Assembly: GCA_038250905.1 (NCBI GenBank)
Contig: JBBSBV010000005.1
Coordinates: forward strand, 97,573 to 161,572
Length of the DNA stretch: 64,000 nucleotides
Direction of reading: 5' to 3'
From: JAENVU01 sp038250905
GTDB lineage: Bacteria; Actinomycetota; Acidimicrobiia; IMCC26256; JAENVU01
The notes under the pieces are model-generated. The model worked only from the letters and a program-made list of their open reading frames with translations. It ran no database searches and was not told the origin of the DNA. Positions 8,763-17,134 of this stretch are shown in pieces. Numbering within the stretch: the first letter of the stretch is position 1; the number at the start of each line of letters is the position of its first letter. A program made the translations under genes and the position numbers.

Positions 8763-9656
8763 ATGGCGCTGACACTCACCTCACCTGAAGACTCGATTCG
8801 GACCGGCAGCACACCTTCGACCGTGCTGCCGCCGTTACCGCAACTCACGGTGGTCGTTCCCACTCGTCACGAGTCGCACAACATCGATGAAATGATCGAA
8901 CGCATCCGGCGCACCATGGGTGCGTCAGGGTTCGGTTACGAGATCCTGTTCGTCGACGACTCGGACGACGAGACTCCCGCGGCGATTGCGGACCATGTCG
9001 GAGACGGATCGCCAGTCCGCCTCCTTCACCGCCGCCCCGGGACTCGGGCGGGTGGTCTCGCCGGTGCCTTGTGCGCGGGCTTCGCCGACGCGCGCGGCAG
9101 CCATGCGCTCTGCATCGACGGCGACCTCCAGCACCCGCCCGAGCTTCTTGCTCCCATGGCCCGCGTGCTCGTCGAGGGCACCGCGGACGTCGTCGTCGGG
9201 ACCCGCTACCTCGCGGGCGGCGGCAACGACGGGCTCGACGGCGTTTGGCGCCGCGCCGTTTCGGTTGCGTCCCGTGACATCGCCCGGTGCACGATCTCGC
9301 GTCTGCGCCAGACCACGGATCCGGGCAGCGGACTGTTCGGTTTCACACTGTCGATCATCGACGGCATCGAGCTCAAGCCGATGGGTTACAAGACGCTGGT
9401 CGAGATCCTGGCCCGGTCCAACTGGTCCTCGATTGCCGAGGTCCCGTACCACTTCGGCTCTCGTCAGCGTGGGAGTTCCAACGCCTCGGCCCGCGAAGGG
9501 CTTCGGTTCCTGCGTCACCTCGCCGGGCTCCGACTCGACGCCGACGTACGTCGGCGGCGGGCCAAGACCGTCGGGGAGTGTCAGGCCATCGGGGTTCCGA
9601 CCGACGTTCCAGGGGAAGCCGAATGGCTCACCATGGTCGTGCGCCACACTGCGTAG
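8763..9656 (+). CDS. GT2 glycosyltransferase, polyprenol-phosphate mannosyltransferase-like
   Basis: This is a 297-residue GT-A fold transferase of the dolichol/polyprenol-phosphate mannose synthase type. Visible motifs are the opening LTVVVPTRHESHNIDEMI, the nucleotide-binding FVDDSDDETP, and the metal-binding CIDGDLQHPPE (D-D variant of the DADLQHPPE motif). Later come TDPGSGLFGF and the acceptor-site region EVPYHFGSRQRGSSN. It has no membrane segment, so it is the single-domain form. The ATG at 8763 gives a normal-length protein; an upstream ATG extension looks non-coding. It may supply a lipid-linked sugar to the membrane transferase just upstream. Confidence 0.85.
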   Translation: MALTLTSPEDSIRTGSTPSTVLPPLPQLTVVVPTRHESHNIDEMIERIRRTMGASGFGYEILFVDDSDDETPAAIADHVGDGSPVRLLHRRPGTRAGGLAGALCAGFADARGSHALCIDGDLQHPPELLAPMARVLVEGTADVVVGTRYLAGGGNDGLDGVWRRAVSVASRDIARCTISRLRQTTDPGSGLFGFTLSIIDGIELKPMGYKTLVEILARSNWSSIAEVPYHFGSRQRGSSNASAREGLRFLRHLAGLRLDADVRRRRAKTVGECQAIGVPTDVPGEAEWLTMVVRHTA

Positions 9657-9669
9657 CCCACGACCGGCG

Positions 9670-11229
9670 ATGACGGGGCCCCGGTCCCGTGCGCGGCTGC
9701 AGCCCCACCCGATCGGCTCCGCCGCCCTTGTCGTCGTCGCCTTGATCCTGGTGCCCGGCTGTGGCCAGGATCGCCTGCGGGCGCATCCCCCGGTACGGCG
9801 AGAGTCGGTCCCGTCCGTCCACTCCCCCGTTCAGCCGGTCACCCGGCCTCCGACCGACCGGCTCCTGCCCTCCGTACCGGGCCCCATGCCAATCGACTGG
9901 GTGCCGTGCGACGGGTCGGTGCAATGCGGGACCCTCACCGTGCCGTTGTCGTACCGGGATCCGACCAACCGGGTGATCCAGGTCGCGCTCCGCCGGCACC
10001 CGGCCGACGACTCCTCCGCCCGCGTGGGCTCGTTGGTGATCAATCCGGGCGGCCCGGGCGAGGCGGGGACGTTGCTCCTGCGCCGCGATCTCGGGGTGCT
10101 CACGCCTGCGGTACGTGCGCGGTTCGACGTGATCGAGATGGACCCCCGTGGCGTCAACGCCACCGCCGGATTCACGTGCGATCCGCCACCGGATGACCCG
10201 GTGGATCCGATCCCGACGACTGCTGATGACGAGCACGCATTACTCCGCGCGGTTCGCGCCTACGCCGACGCCTGCGCGCGGGCGGCCGGACCGATCCTGG
10301 CGCACATGGGAACGGTCGACGTCGCGCGCGACCTGGAACAGCTTCGGCGTGCGGTGGGTGACCAGCGGTTGACATTCCTCGGCCTGTCGTACGGGACCCT
10401 CCTCGGTGCCACCTACGCCGACCTGTACCCGACCCACGTGCGGGCCATGGTGCTCGACGGCGCGCTCGACCCCTCGTTGTCGACGGCCGACCTCTCCCGC
10501 GAACAGGCGGACGGCATGCAATCACAGCTCGACGGGTTCTTCGCCTGGTGTTCGGGCGCGCCATGTCCATGGCACCCTGGCGGCGACCGTCCGGCCGCGT
10601 TCGCCGCGCTCGCCCAACGACTCCGGACCGCGCCGCTCCACGTCGGTGACACTTCGGTCGGTGTGGCCGAGCTCTACGGGGCAACGCTGAGTCGCATGTA
10701 TTCGCCGACCCGGTGGGCGGGCCTCGCCTCGGCGCTCGCGGCGGCCGAGCAGAACGACGGGGGGCCGATCCTCGAGCTGACGCGGGCGTACTTCGGTGCG
10801 AGGCCCGGTTCGACGATCAGTGCCGACGCGTCGACGGCGGTCAACTGCCTCGACCATCCCGTCGACCACGGGCTGGACGCCTTCAGGACCGCCGCCGCCC
10901 GGGCCGGGGCCACCGCGCCCCAGTTCGGGCCTTATCTCGCCTGGGGCGGCCTGCAGTGTGCGGAATGGCGGGTGCCACCGTCACGGATACCCCACGCAAT
11001 CCATGCTTCGGGCGCGGCGCCGATCGTCGTCGTGGGTACCACGCACGATCCGGCCACCCCATACGCGTGGGCCGAGAGCCTGGCCGACCAACTCGATCAG
11101 GGGATCTTGCTGACGCGCCGCGGCACCGGCCACGTTGCCTACCTCGCCAACGGATGCGTCCGATCCCGCCTCGATGCGTACTTGGTGGACCTCGTCGTAC
11201 CCGCAACCGACACCGCGTGTCCCGGCTGA
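9670..11229 (+). CDS. Secreted alpha/beta-hydrolase lipoprotein, tripeptidyl-aminopeptidase/SlpD-like
   Basis: This 519-residue serine hydrolase carries a lipoprotein signal with the lipobox LVPGC (Cys at about 31). The hydrolase domain shows the oxyanion region NPGGPGEAG, the nucleophile elbow GLSYGT, and the C-terminal TAP-like segment with the acid in THDPATP and the base in GTGHVAY. This matches the mycobacterial/streptomycete exported proline iminopeptidase-like family. It begins 13 bases after the GT2 gene, so the three genes may be one transcript. Peptidase activity is inferred from the family. Confidence 0.85.
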   Translation: MTGPRSRARLQPHPIGSAALVVVALILVPGCGQDRLRAHPPVRRESVPSVHSPVQPVTRPPTDRLLPSVPGPMPIDWVPCDGSVQCGTLTVPLSYRDPTNRVIQVALRRHPADDSSARVGSLVINPGGPGEAGTLLLRRDLGVLTPAVRARFDVIEMDPRGVNATAGFTCDPPPDDPVDPIPTTADDEHALLRAVRAYADACARAAGPILAHMGTVDVARDLEQLRRAVGDQRLTFLGLSYGTLLGATYADLYPTHVRAMVLDGALDPSLSTADLSREQADGMQSQLDGFFAWCSGAPCPWHPGGDRPAAFAALAQRLRTAPLHVGDTSVGVAELYGATLSRMYSPTRWAGLASALAAAEQNDGGPILELTRAYFGARPGSTISADASTAVNCLDHPVDHGLDAFRTAAARAGATAPQFGPYLAWGGLQCAEWRVPPSRIPHAIHASGAAPIVVVGTTHDPATPYAWAESLADQLDQGILLTRRGTGHVAYLANGCVRSRLDAYLVDLVVPATDTACPG

Positions 11230-11242
11230 CGCGCTCCCACGA

Positions 11243-12292
11243 TCAGTGGTGCGCGTTCCACCACCGGCGACCGGCGAGGCCGCCGGCGACCCCGAGCGCG
11301 ACGGCCCCGGCACCGACGGCGGCGCGGGCCGCGACGGGACGCTTCGCCGCCGCGAGCGCCTCGTAGGTCTCGAGCAAGGTTTCCTCGTTGGTGTGCTCGG
11401 CCTGCCATCCCAAGGCTTCGAGCCGATCCGTCGCCACGACCCACGGATGGAGCAGGTACGGCACGACCGACGGCGGGACGTCGGCCAGGCCCGCGTTCCA
11501 CGCGCGCGTGAGGAGGCGCCGCACGACGTCGAGGGGTAGCGCAGGGAGGCTCCCGTGCGGCAGCAACGCCCGCACCTCGTCGGCGCCGACCCAGCCGGGT
11601 GCAGCGACGTCGAACACGCCCGAGTGGTCGGTGAGGACCAGCCGGGTGAGCGCGTCGACGAGGTCATCGACGTGGGTGACCTGCACCGGCGCGCCCTCGC
11701 CGCGGACGCGCACCCGCCGGGTGCCGGCGAGGAGGCGGGCCCAGAGATGGCCCGCACCGGCTCCGAGCACGGGCGCGGCGCGCAGCACCGTGACCGTCAC
11801 GTCGGGATGGTCGAGCTGCCACTCGAAGACGAGTCGCTCGGCTTCGGCCGCCTGGATCGCGGGACCGAACCCCGGGTTCGGGCGCAACGGCGCGTCCTCG
11901 GTGAGTGGGACCGGGTTCGTCGACCACGCGCCGTAGACCGCGGCGGTGGAGACCCGGACCACCTTGCGGACCCCGGTCGCGGCGGCTGCCTCGAGCACGT
12001 GCCGCGTGCCCTCGACATTGGCGCGCGCCATCCGCTCGCCGTCGGTGATCGGATCGAGGATCGCGGCCAGGTGCACCACGGTGTCCACGTCGCGCAGCCA
12101 GATCTCGAGGTCGCGGCTCGACACGTCCACCAGGTGGTGCTCGAACCCGACCGCGCCGCGGGTGGGATCACGCACGTCCAGACCGACGATGCGCTCGACG
12201 CCGGCGGCCGACAATCGGGGGACCAGCCGAGAGCCGATGAACCCGGCAACGCCGGTGATGGCGACGGAACGAGCGACGGTGGAGTTGGTCAT
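11243..12292 (-). CDS. NAD-dependent epimerase/dehydratase family protein
   Basis: This 349-residue short-chain dehydrogenase has the Rossmann motif GVAGFIGSRL at about 14-23, the acidic LDVRDP after beta-2, and the LAAILDP region. The atypical active site is STAAVYGAW, with Y but no clear downstream YxxxK lysine (AIQAAEAER instead). The lost lysine suggests altered or reduced catalysis. A C-terminal hydrophobic stretch (AVGAGAVALGVAGGLAGRRWW) may be a membrane tail. The ATG at 12290-12292 lies 21 bases from the divergent gene at 12314, so the two probably share a promoter region. Confidence 0.75.
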   Translation of the reverse strand: MTNSTVARSVAITGVAGFIGSRLVPRLSAAGVERIVGLDVRDPTRGAVGFEHHLVDVSSRDLEIWLRDVDTVVHLAAILDPITDGERMARANVEGTRHVLEAAAATGVRKVVRVSTAAVYGAWSTNPVPLTEDAPLRPNPGFGPAIQAAEAERLVFEWQLDHPDVTVTVLRAAPVLGAGAGHLWARLLAGTRRVRVRGEGAPVQVTHVDDLVDALTRLVLTDHSGVFDVAAPGWVGADEVRALLPHGSLPALPLDVVRRLLTRAWNAGLADVPPSVVPYLLHPWVVATDRLEALGWQAEHTNEETLLETYEALAAAKRPVAARAAVGAGAVALGVAGGLAGRRWWNAHH

Positions 12293-12313
12293 GGTCGTCC
12301 CTAGACTGACCGC

Positions 12314-13573
12314 GTGGCCGACGATCCTCAAGCCGGAGACCCATCCGAGCCCAGCAACCCCTTCGGCGCGCTCGGCCTGCCGTTCGATCTTTCGCAGGTC
12401 GACATGGCCGAGGCGATGCGGATCATGCAATCGCCGGGCCCGCTGAACTGGGAGATCGCCCGTCAGGTTGCCGAGCAGGTCGCGTTCGACGAGGACGGTA
12501 CGCCCGCCCCGTCGACCCCGATCTCGGACGCGACCCGAGCGGAACTGGTGGAACTCGCGCACGCCGCGGTGGGGCCGGTCGTGACCGAAACCGGACTCAC
12601 CGACGTCGTGACCCTTCCGGTCGAGGTGATCGACCGGCGGGAATGGGTCCATCGCAACCTCGACGGACTCCGGCCCGTGCTCGAGACCCTGGCGGCGACG
12701 ATGCAGACGGCGCTGGCCGCCGATCTCGCCGACGCCGACGACGAGACGGTCGAAGCCGCCACCGCCGACATGCTCGGAATGCCGCTCGGCGCCGACGGCA
12801 TCCGCGGATTGATGGGCATGCTGGGTCCACTCCTCCTCGGCGCCCAGACCGGTTCGATGATCGGGTACCTCGCGCAACACGCGCTCGGTCGGTTCGACCT
12901 CCCCCTCCCCTCCACGCACCCGCCGGCGATCACCTTCGTCGCGCCGAACATCGACGTCTTCGCCGACGAGTGGTCGATCGACCTGCGCGAGGTGCGGTTG
13001 GCCGTGGCGATTGCCGAGACGGTGCGCGCCGCGCAGCGCACGCAGCCGTGGGTCCGGGAACGACTCGTCACGATCGCCACCGAGTACGTCGGTGCGTTCG
13101 AACTCGACCCGCGTGCATTCGACGACGCATTCGGCGACGTCGATCCCACCGACGCGGAGGCGATGGCCCAACTCGCACAGCGACCCGACGTGCTCCTCGG
13201 CGCCCTGCGCAGCGACCGCCAACGCGCGATCCTCGAACGCAACCAGCAGTTCACCACCGTGCTCGAAGGTCACGCCGACCTCGTCACCGAGCACATCGGC
13301 ACCCACCTCCTCACCGACTACCCGAGAATCCACGAGGCCCTGCGCCGCCATCACGTCGAGCGCGGCGAGGCCGGACGGTTCGTCGAGGGGATGCTCGGCG
13401 TCGAACTCGACCGTTCGCACTACGAGCGCGGTCAGTCGTTCTGCGCCGGGGTCGTCGAACGCGCCGGGATGGAAGGCCTGAACCGGCTCTGGGCCGGGCC
13501 CGAACTGCTCCCGACCCAGTCCGAACTCGAGGCGCCCGGACTCTGGCTCGCCCGCATCGACCTGCCGGCCTGA
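12314..13573 (+). CDS. Zincin-like (DUF2342-type) protein
   Basis: The 419-residue protein resembles the actinobacterial zincin-like family annotated as putative hydrolase or F420-biosynthesis-associated protein. Recognisable parts are NPFGALGLPFDLSQVDMAEAM at the N-terminus, the glycine-rich LGAQTGSMIGYLAQHALGRFDLPLP, the segment FVAPNIDVFADEW, and the histidine-rich helix VLEGHADLVTEHIG near residues 315-330. No canonical HEXXH is present; the EGHADLV helix is the likely remnant or variant metal site. Translation starts at GTG. It is divergent from the epimerase gene and upstream of a dehydrogenase on the same strand. Function is unknown. Confidence 0.7.
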   Translation: MADDPQAGDPSEPSNPFGALGLPFDLSQVDMAEAMRIMQSPGPLNWEIARQVAEQVAFDEDGTPAPSTPISDATRAELVELAHAAVGPVVTETGLTDVVTLPVEVIDRREWVHRNLDGLRPVLETLAATMQTALAADLADADDETVEAATADMLGMPLGADGIRGLMGMLGPLLLGAQTGSMIGYLAQHALGRFDLPLPSTHPPAITFVAPNIDVFADEWSIDLREVRLAVAIAETVRAAQRTQPWVRERLVTIATEYVGAFELDPRAFDDAFGDVDPTDAEAMAQLAQRPDVLLGALRSDRQRAILERNQQFTTVLEGHADLVTEHIGTHLLTDYPRIHEALRRHHVERGEAGRFVEGMLGVELDRSHYERGQSFCAGVVERAGMEGLNRLWAGPELLPTQSELEAPGLWLARIDLPA

Positions 13574-13623
13574 CATCTGCCCGCCTGACATCTGCCCGCA
13601 CGACGAGCCAACGCGAGGACCGC

Positions 13624-14367
13624 ATGCAATCGATCGAGAGGATCGGCGTCCTCGGCGCCGGAGTCATGGGGGGCGGTATCGCGCAGGTCTGCGCGATCGC
13701 CGGCTACGAGGTCGTCGTCTACGACATCGACCCCGCCGCGCTCACCGCGGGCCACGAGCACGCCACCACGGGCCGGTACGGGCTCGAATCCGCCGTCGAG
13801 CGCGGCAAGCTCACGCGCGCCGACGCCGACGCCGCGCGCACGCGACTCACCTTCTCGGAGGACTTCGCGGCCGCGGCCGCCACCGACCTCGTCATCGAGG
13901 CCGTCCCCGAGCGACTCGATCTCAAGATCCGGGTGTTTCGCGATCTCGACGAGGCCGCGCCTGCACACACGATCCTCTGCTCCAACTCGTCCGGGTTCCC
14001 GATCCAGGCCATCGGCGCCGCCACTCACCGGCCCGCGCAGGTGGTGGGCTGGCACTGGGCGTCACCGGCGCCGGTGATGAAGCTGGCGGAGATCGTCCGC
14101 ACGCGTGACACGAGTGACGCCACCGTCGAGACCGTGAGGGCCGCGGCAACGCGCTGCGGGAAGCACCCGGTCGTCGTCGCCGACACCGCGATGGCGTGGG
14201 GCTACGTGGCCAACCGCGTCTACTTCGCGATGGTGGCCGAGGCCCAGAAGGTCGTGAACGAGGGTATCGCCACCGCGGACGAGGTCGACCAGTTGATGAC
14301 CGACTGCTTCCGCTGGCCGTCCGGCCCGTTCGGGATGGTCAAGGGCGCCACCTCCGGCTGGAGCTGA
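13624..14367 (+). CDS. 3-hydroxyacyl-CoA dehydrogenase, short form
   Basis: This is an NAD-dependent L-3-hydroxyacyl-CoA dehydrogenase-like enzyme of 247 residues. It has GAGVMGGGIAQV for NAD, the acid VYDIDP, the catalytic serine context SNSSGFPI, the histidine in GWHWASPAPVMKLAEIV, and the C-terminal helical part VANRVYFAMVAEAQKVVNEG ending WPSGPFGMV. Typical members run about 280 residues; here the protein stops about 30 residues after GPF, so the end of the dimerisation domain is short. The WxxASPAPVM motif also differs from the usual MHFFNPVPVM. It could be a distinct subfamily or a truncation. It starts at ATG 13624. Confidence 0.8.
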   Translation: MQSIERIGVLGAGVMGGGIAQVCAIAGYEVVVYDIDPAALTAGHEHATTGRYGLESAVERGKLTRADADAARTRLTFSEDFAAAAATDLVIEAVPERLDLKIRVFRDLDEAAPAHTILCSNSSGFPIQAIGAATHRPAQVVGWHWASPAPVMKLAEIVRTRDTSDATVETVRAAATRCGKHPVVVADTAMAWGYVANRVYFAMVAEAQKVVNEGIATADEVDQLMTDCFRWPSGPFGMVKGATSGWS

Positions 14368-14385
14368 CCGCGCGGGCCAACGGGC

Positions 14386-15603
14386 TCAGAACCAGCTGAA
14401 CCCGAACGGCAGCCGTTCGGTACGGAACATCGCGTCGGCCCGACGCAGCGCGTCGGGATCGGCAGCGATGCGCCCCGCGCGCCCGAGGATGCTGGGTACG
14501 ACCCCGCCCAGGAGTATCGACCCCAGCGCGTCCGCGTCCATCCGCAGATCCGGCGCGCGGTCGGTGCGCCGGCAGGTGGTCTCGCCCGCACGGCTCGTAA
14601 GCGCGAACGTCCCGATCGTCTCCTCGAGTCCGAGGAACGGATCGGCGACCGCGATCGTGAGGTCGTCGTCGGCACCGTAGGTCCGACTTCCGAGGAGCAC
14701 CGCGGTGTCGATCGGACGCAACCACAGCCAGTCGCGGCGGTTCACGGTCCGGACCTCACGCGCGTCGGTGAGCAGCCACGGCAACATCGAGTCGAGCGGG
14801 GTGTGCCACGCGCGGAGCTCGACGGTCTGGTCGATGTGGAAGAGGTAGTGCCACAACGCGTGCTCCGCACGCGGGGTCGTGGCCAGCAGGTCCCGGACCG
14901 CGACGAACTTCGCGGTGAAGCCGTCGGACCAGTCACCGTCGATCGCGTACAGCGCGTAGCCCTCGGGCTCGCCGTCGACCTCGTACACCACGTCGAAACG
15001 ATGGCGCCGGTCGATCCACTCGCTCGGCGCCCACTCGTCGGTCCACCATGCGTCGGAGCGCGACACCGCGCCCGCGCGGTCGGACCGCACCCGTTCGAAC
15101 AGCGGCCGGGCGATCGCAACGGCCCGCTCGGGCTCGATCAGTCGCACGGTCCCGGCCGACGGCGCGTCGCGAAAGCGCGTGGTCGCCTTGCTCACCGCGA
15201 TGCTCGCCTTCTCGGTCGCGACCCCGTATCCGAAGCGGGAGTAGATGCCACCCTCGGAGGCGGTGAGCAACGAGGCCGGTTCCCCGCGGTCCCGGCTCTC
15301 GAGCATCAGGGCCGTCATGACCTGGCGCAGCAGGCCCTGCCGGCGATGGGTGGGCCGGGTCGAGATCCAACTCACGCCGCCAGCCGGGAGCTGTGTACCA
15401 CCGGGCAGCGTGAGGTCCAACGAGTAGTTCCGGCCGGTGGCGACGATCTCACCGTCGACGAACGCGCCCACACTGCGATCGAGTTCGGCGCGGGCCCACG
15501 CCTCGTGATCCGAGAGCGCCCACCGGTCGCCGAAGCCGTATCCGTCGGCGAGGACGAACGCTTCGATTTCTTCCGGCGCAACCGGTCGCAGTCCAGGATC
15601 CAC
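14386..15603 (-). CDS. Eis-like GNAT N-acetyltransferase
   Basis: This 405-residue protein has the Eis architecture. An N-terminal GNAT domain carries acetyl-CoA loop RRQGLLRQVM and the paired GGIYSRFGYGVA segment. A second GNAT-like domain and a sterol-carrier-like C-terminal domain ending FSWF follow. In Eis enzymes the terminal carboxylate acts in catalysis, so the intact aromatic C-terminus supports function. Members acetylate amines, including some aminoglycosides; the natural substrate here is unknown. Its start is 10 bases downstream of the stop of an MFS carrier gene on the same strand, suggesting an operon. Confidence 0.85.
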   Translation of the reverse strand: MDPGLRPVAPEEIEAFVLADGYGFGDRWALSDHEAWARAELDRSVGAFVDGEIVATGRNYSLDLTLPGGTQLPAGGVSWISTRPTHRRQGLLRQVMTALMLESRDRGEPASLLTASEGGIYSRFGYGVATEKASIAVSKATTRFRDAPSAGTVRLIEPERAVAIARPLFERVRSDRAGAVSRSDAWWTDEWAPSEWIDRRHRFDVVYEVDGEPEGYALYAIDGDWSDGFTAKFVAVRDLLATTPRAEHALWHYLFHIDQTVELRAWHTPLDSMLPWLLTDAREVRTVNRRDWLWLRPIDTAVLLGSRTYGADDDLTIAVADPFLGLEETIGTFALTSRAGETTCRRTDRAPDLRMDADALGSILLGGVVPSILGRAGRIAADPDALRRADAMFRTERLPFGFSWF

Positions 15604-15613
15604 CGACCCTGGT

Positions 15614-16894
15614 CTAGCTCCCGTCCCCGCTCCGCTCCGGGCCTATTTCCTCGTCCCCCGGCGCGAGCTCGCCCCGGGCCGGGCGCCGGGACGACCCGGC
15701 GCGCCGGTTGGCCCACTCACCCCGTGACCGAAGTCCCGCCACATACGACAACCCGGCGAAGAAGAGGGTCAGCGAGAGGACGAAGAATCCCCACCGCCGG
15801 TTCAGCACGTTGAGCAGCGCGACCGGCACGAGCGCGCCGGCGACCCAACACAGCTGGAAGCGCGTCTCGAAGCGTGCGAACGCGCGCCCACGTAGGTGCT
15901 CGGGTCCGTCGCGGTGGACCAGACTGTCGAAGGCGATGCGGCCGGCCGCGGCCCCGGCGGCGACGGTGAACCCGATCGCGACCACGCCGAGCGTCCCACC
16001 ATCGCGCGCCGCGAGCAGGGCGATCACCGCCGGCACCAGCAGGGCCGTCGCGAGGATCGACTCCTCCCGGAGCACGCGCCGCAGACGCGGCGTGATCATC
16101 ACCCCGACGAAGCCGCCCAAGACGCTCGCGCCGAGGACCAACCCGAAGATCCACGCCGGCTCCCCCCGCTGCTTCAGGAGGAACGCGAGCAGGAACGTGA
16201 GGAACCCGACGCACCCGCGCATCACAGCCATGGCGGTACCGGCGAACACGATGCTCGGGATCGCGAGTTCCGCCCGCTCCTCGCGCGTCTCGGGGGGCGC
16301 GGGACGGGCCGCGGCCTGGATCCGGGTCGCGAGCACGCCGGCGACCGCGAACACGAGCGACGCGAGCAGCAGCGAGAACCGCGCGTCGAAGACGGCGGCG
16401 ATCCCGGCCGCGGGCAGCCCACCCGCCACGCTCGCGATCACCGCGATGAGTGACAGACGTGAGTTGGCCTCCACCAACTCGCTGTCGTCCTTGACCACGG
16501 CCGGGACCAGCGACGACTTGGCCACCGAATGGCCCTTCGAGAGCACGAGGGCGACGAACGCGAGTGGGAAGAGGAGCACCGAGTGCACCTGGCCCGCCAT
16601 CAGGAAACACACGACCGCCCGCCCGAAGCAGCCGACGGCCATGAGGGTGCGCCGCCCGGCGCGGCTGCGGTCGAGGGCCGGTCCGATCACCGGTGCGACG
16701 AGCGAAAACGGGGCCAGCGTGAGCAACAGGTACAAGAGCACCTGCGTGCGCGACTGACCCACGCTCTGGGTGAAGAAGATCGAGCCCGCGAGCGAGACCG
16801 TCAGGCACGCGTCACCGACCGACGACGCCGCATGCGCGACCGCCAACCGACCGAAGGGATTCAGTTCGTAGGTTCGGGGGTCGCGGGTGACCAT
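15614..16894 (-). CDS. MFS transporter
   Basis: This is a 426-residue major facilitator-type carrier with about twelve hydrophobic segments and a hydrophilic basic C-terminal tail. The early loop APVIGPALDRSRAGRRTLM carries the D-RxGRR pattern between helices 2 and 3. The start ATG (MVTRDPRTYELNPFG) was chosen because the open frame upstream reads like non-coding sequence in this region. It is divergent from ppk and followed by the Eis-like gene. Substrate cannot be inferred. Confidence 0.8.
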   Translation of the reverse strand: MVTRDPRTYELNPFGRLAVAHAASSVGDACLTVSLAGSIFFTQSVGQSRTQVLLYLLLTLAPFSLVAPVIGPALDRSRAGRRTLMAVGCFGRAVVCFLMAGQVHSVLLFPLAFVALVLSKGHSVAKSSLVPAVVKDDSELVEANSRLSLIAVIASVAGGLPAAGIAAVFDARFSLLLASLVFAVAGVLATRIQAAARPAPPETREERAELAIPSIVFAGTAMAVMRGCVGFLTFLLAFLLKQRGEPAWIFGLVLGASVLGGFVGVMITPRLRRVLREESILATALLVPAVIALLAARDGGTLGVVAIGFTVAAGAAAGRIAFDSLVHRDGPEHLRGRAFARFETRFQLCWVAGALVPVALLNVLNRRWGFFVLSLTLFFAGLSYVAGLRSRGEWANRRAGSSRRPARGELAPGDEEIGPERSGDGS

Positions 16895-17134
16895 CGCCAG
16901 GCCGAGGATACCGGCCGCCTGAGTCGGTTCCCCTCGTTCACCCGATGGTTGGAGCCCGGTTGCCGACGCGCCACCCGGACTCCACCCGCGCTTCGTAGCC
17001 TGGTGTCTGCACGGCTCGGACCCGCTTCCGGGCCGTCGCCGGGAGTTCGGTTCCCCGCTCCGGTCCCGGCGATCCGCGATCCATCCTCCCCAGATGGATC
17101 GCGCCTGCGTTCGCCTACGAGGGGGGTCGGTACG

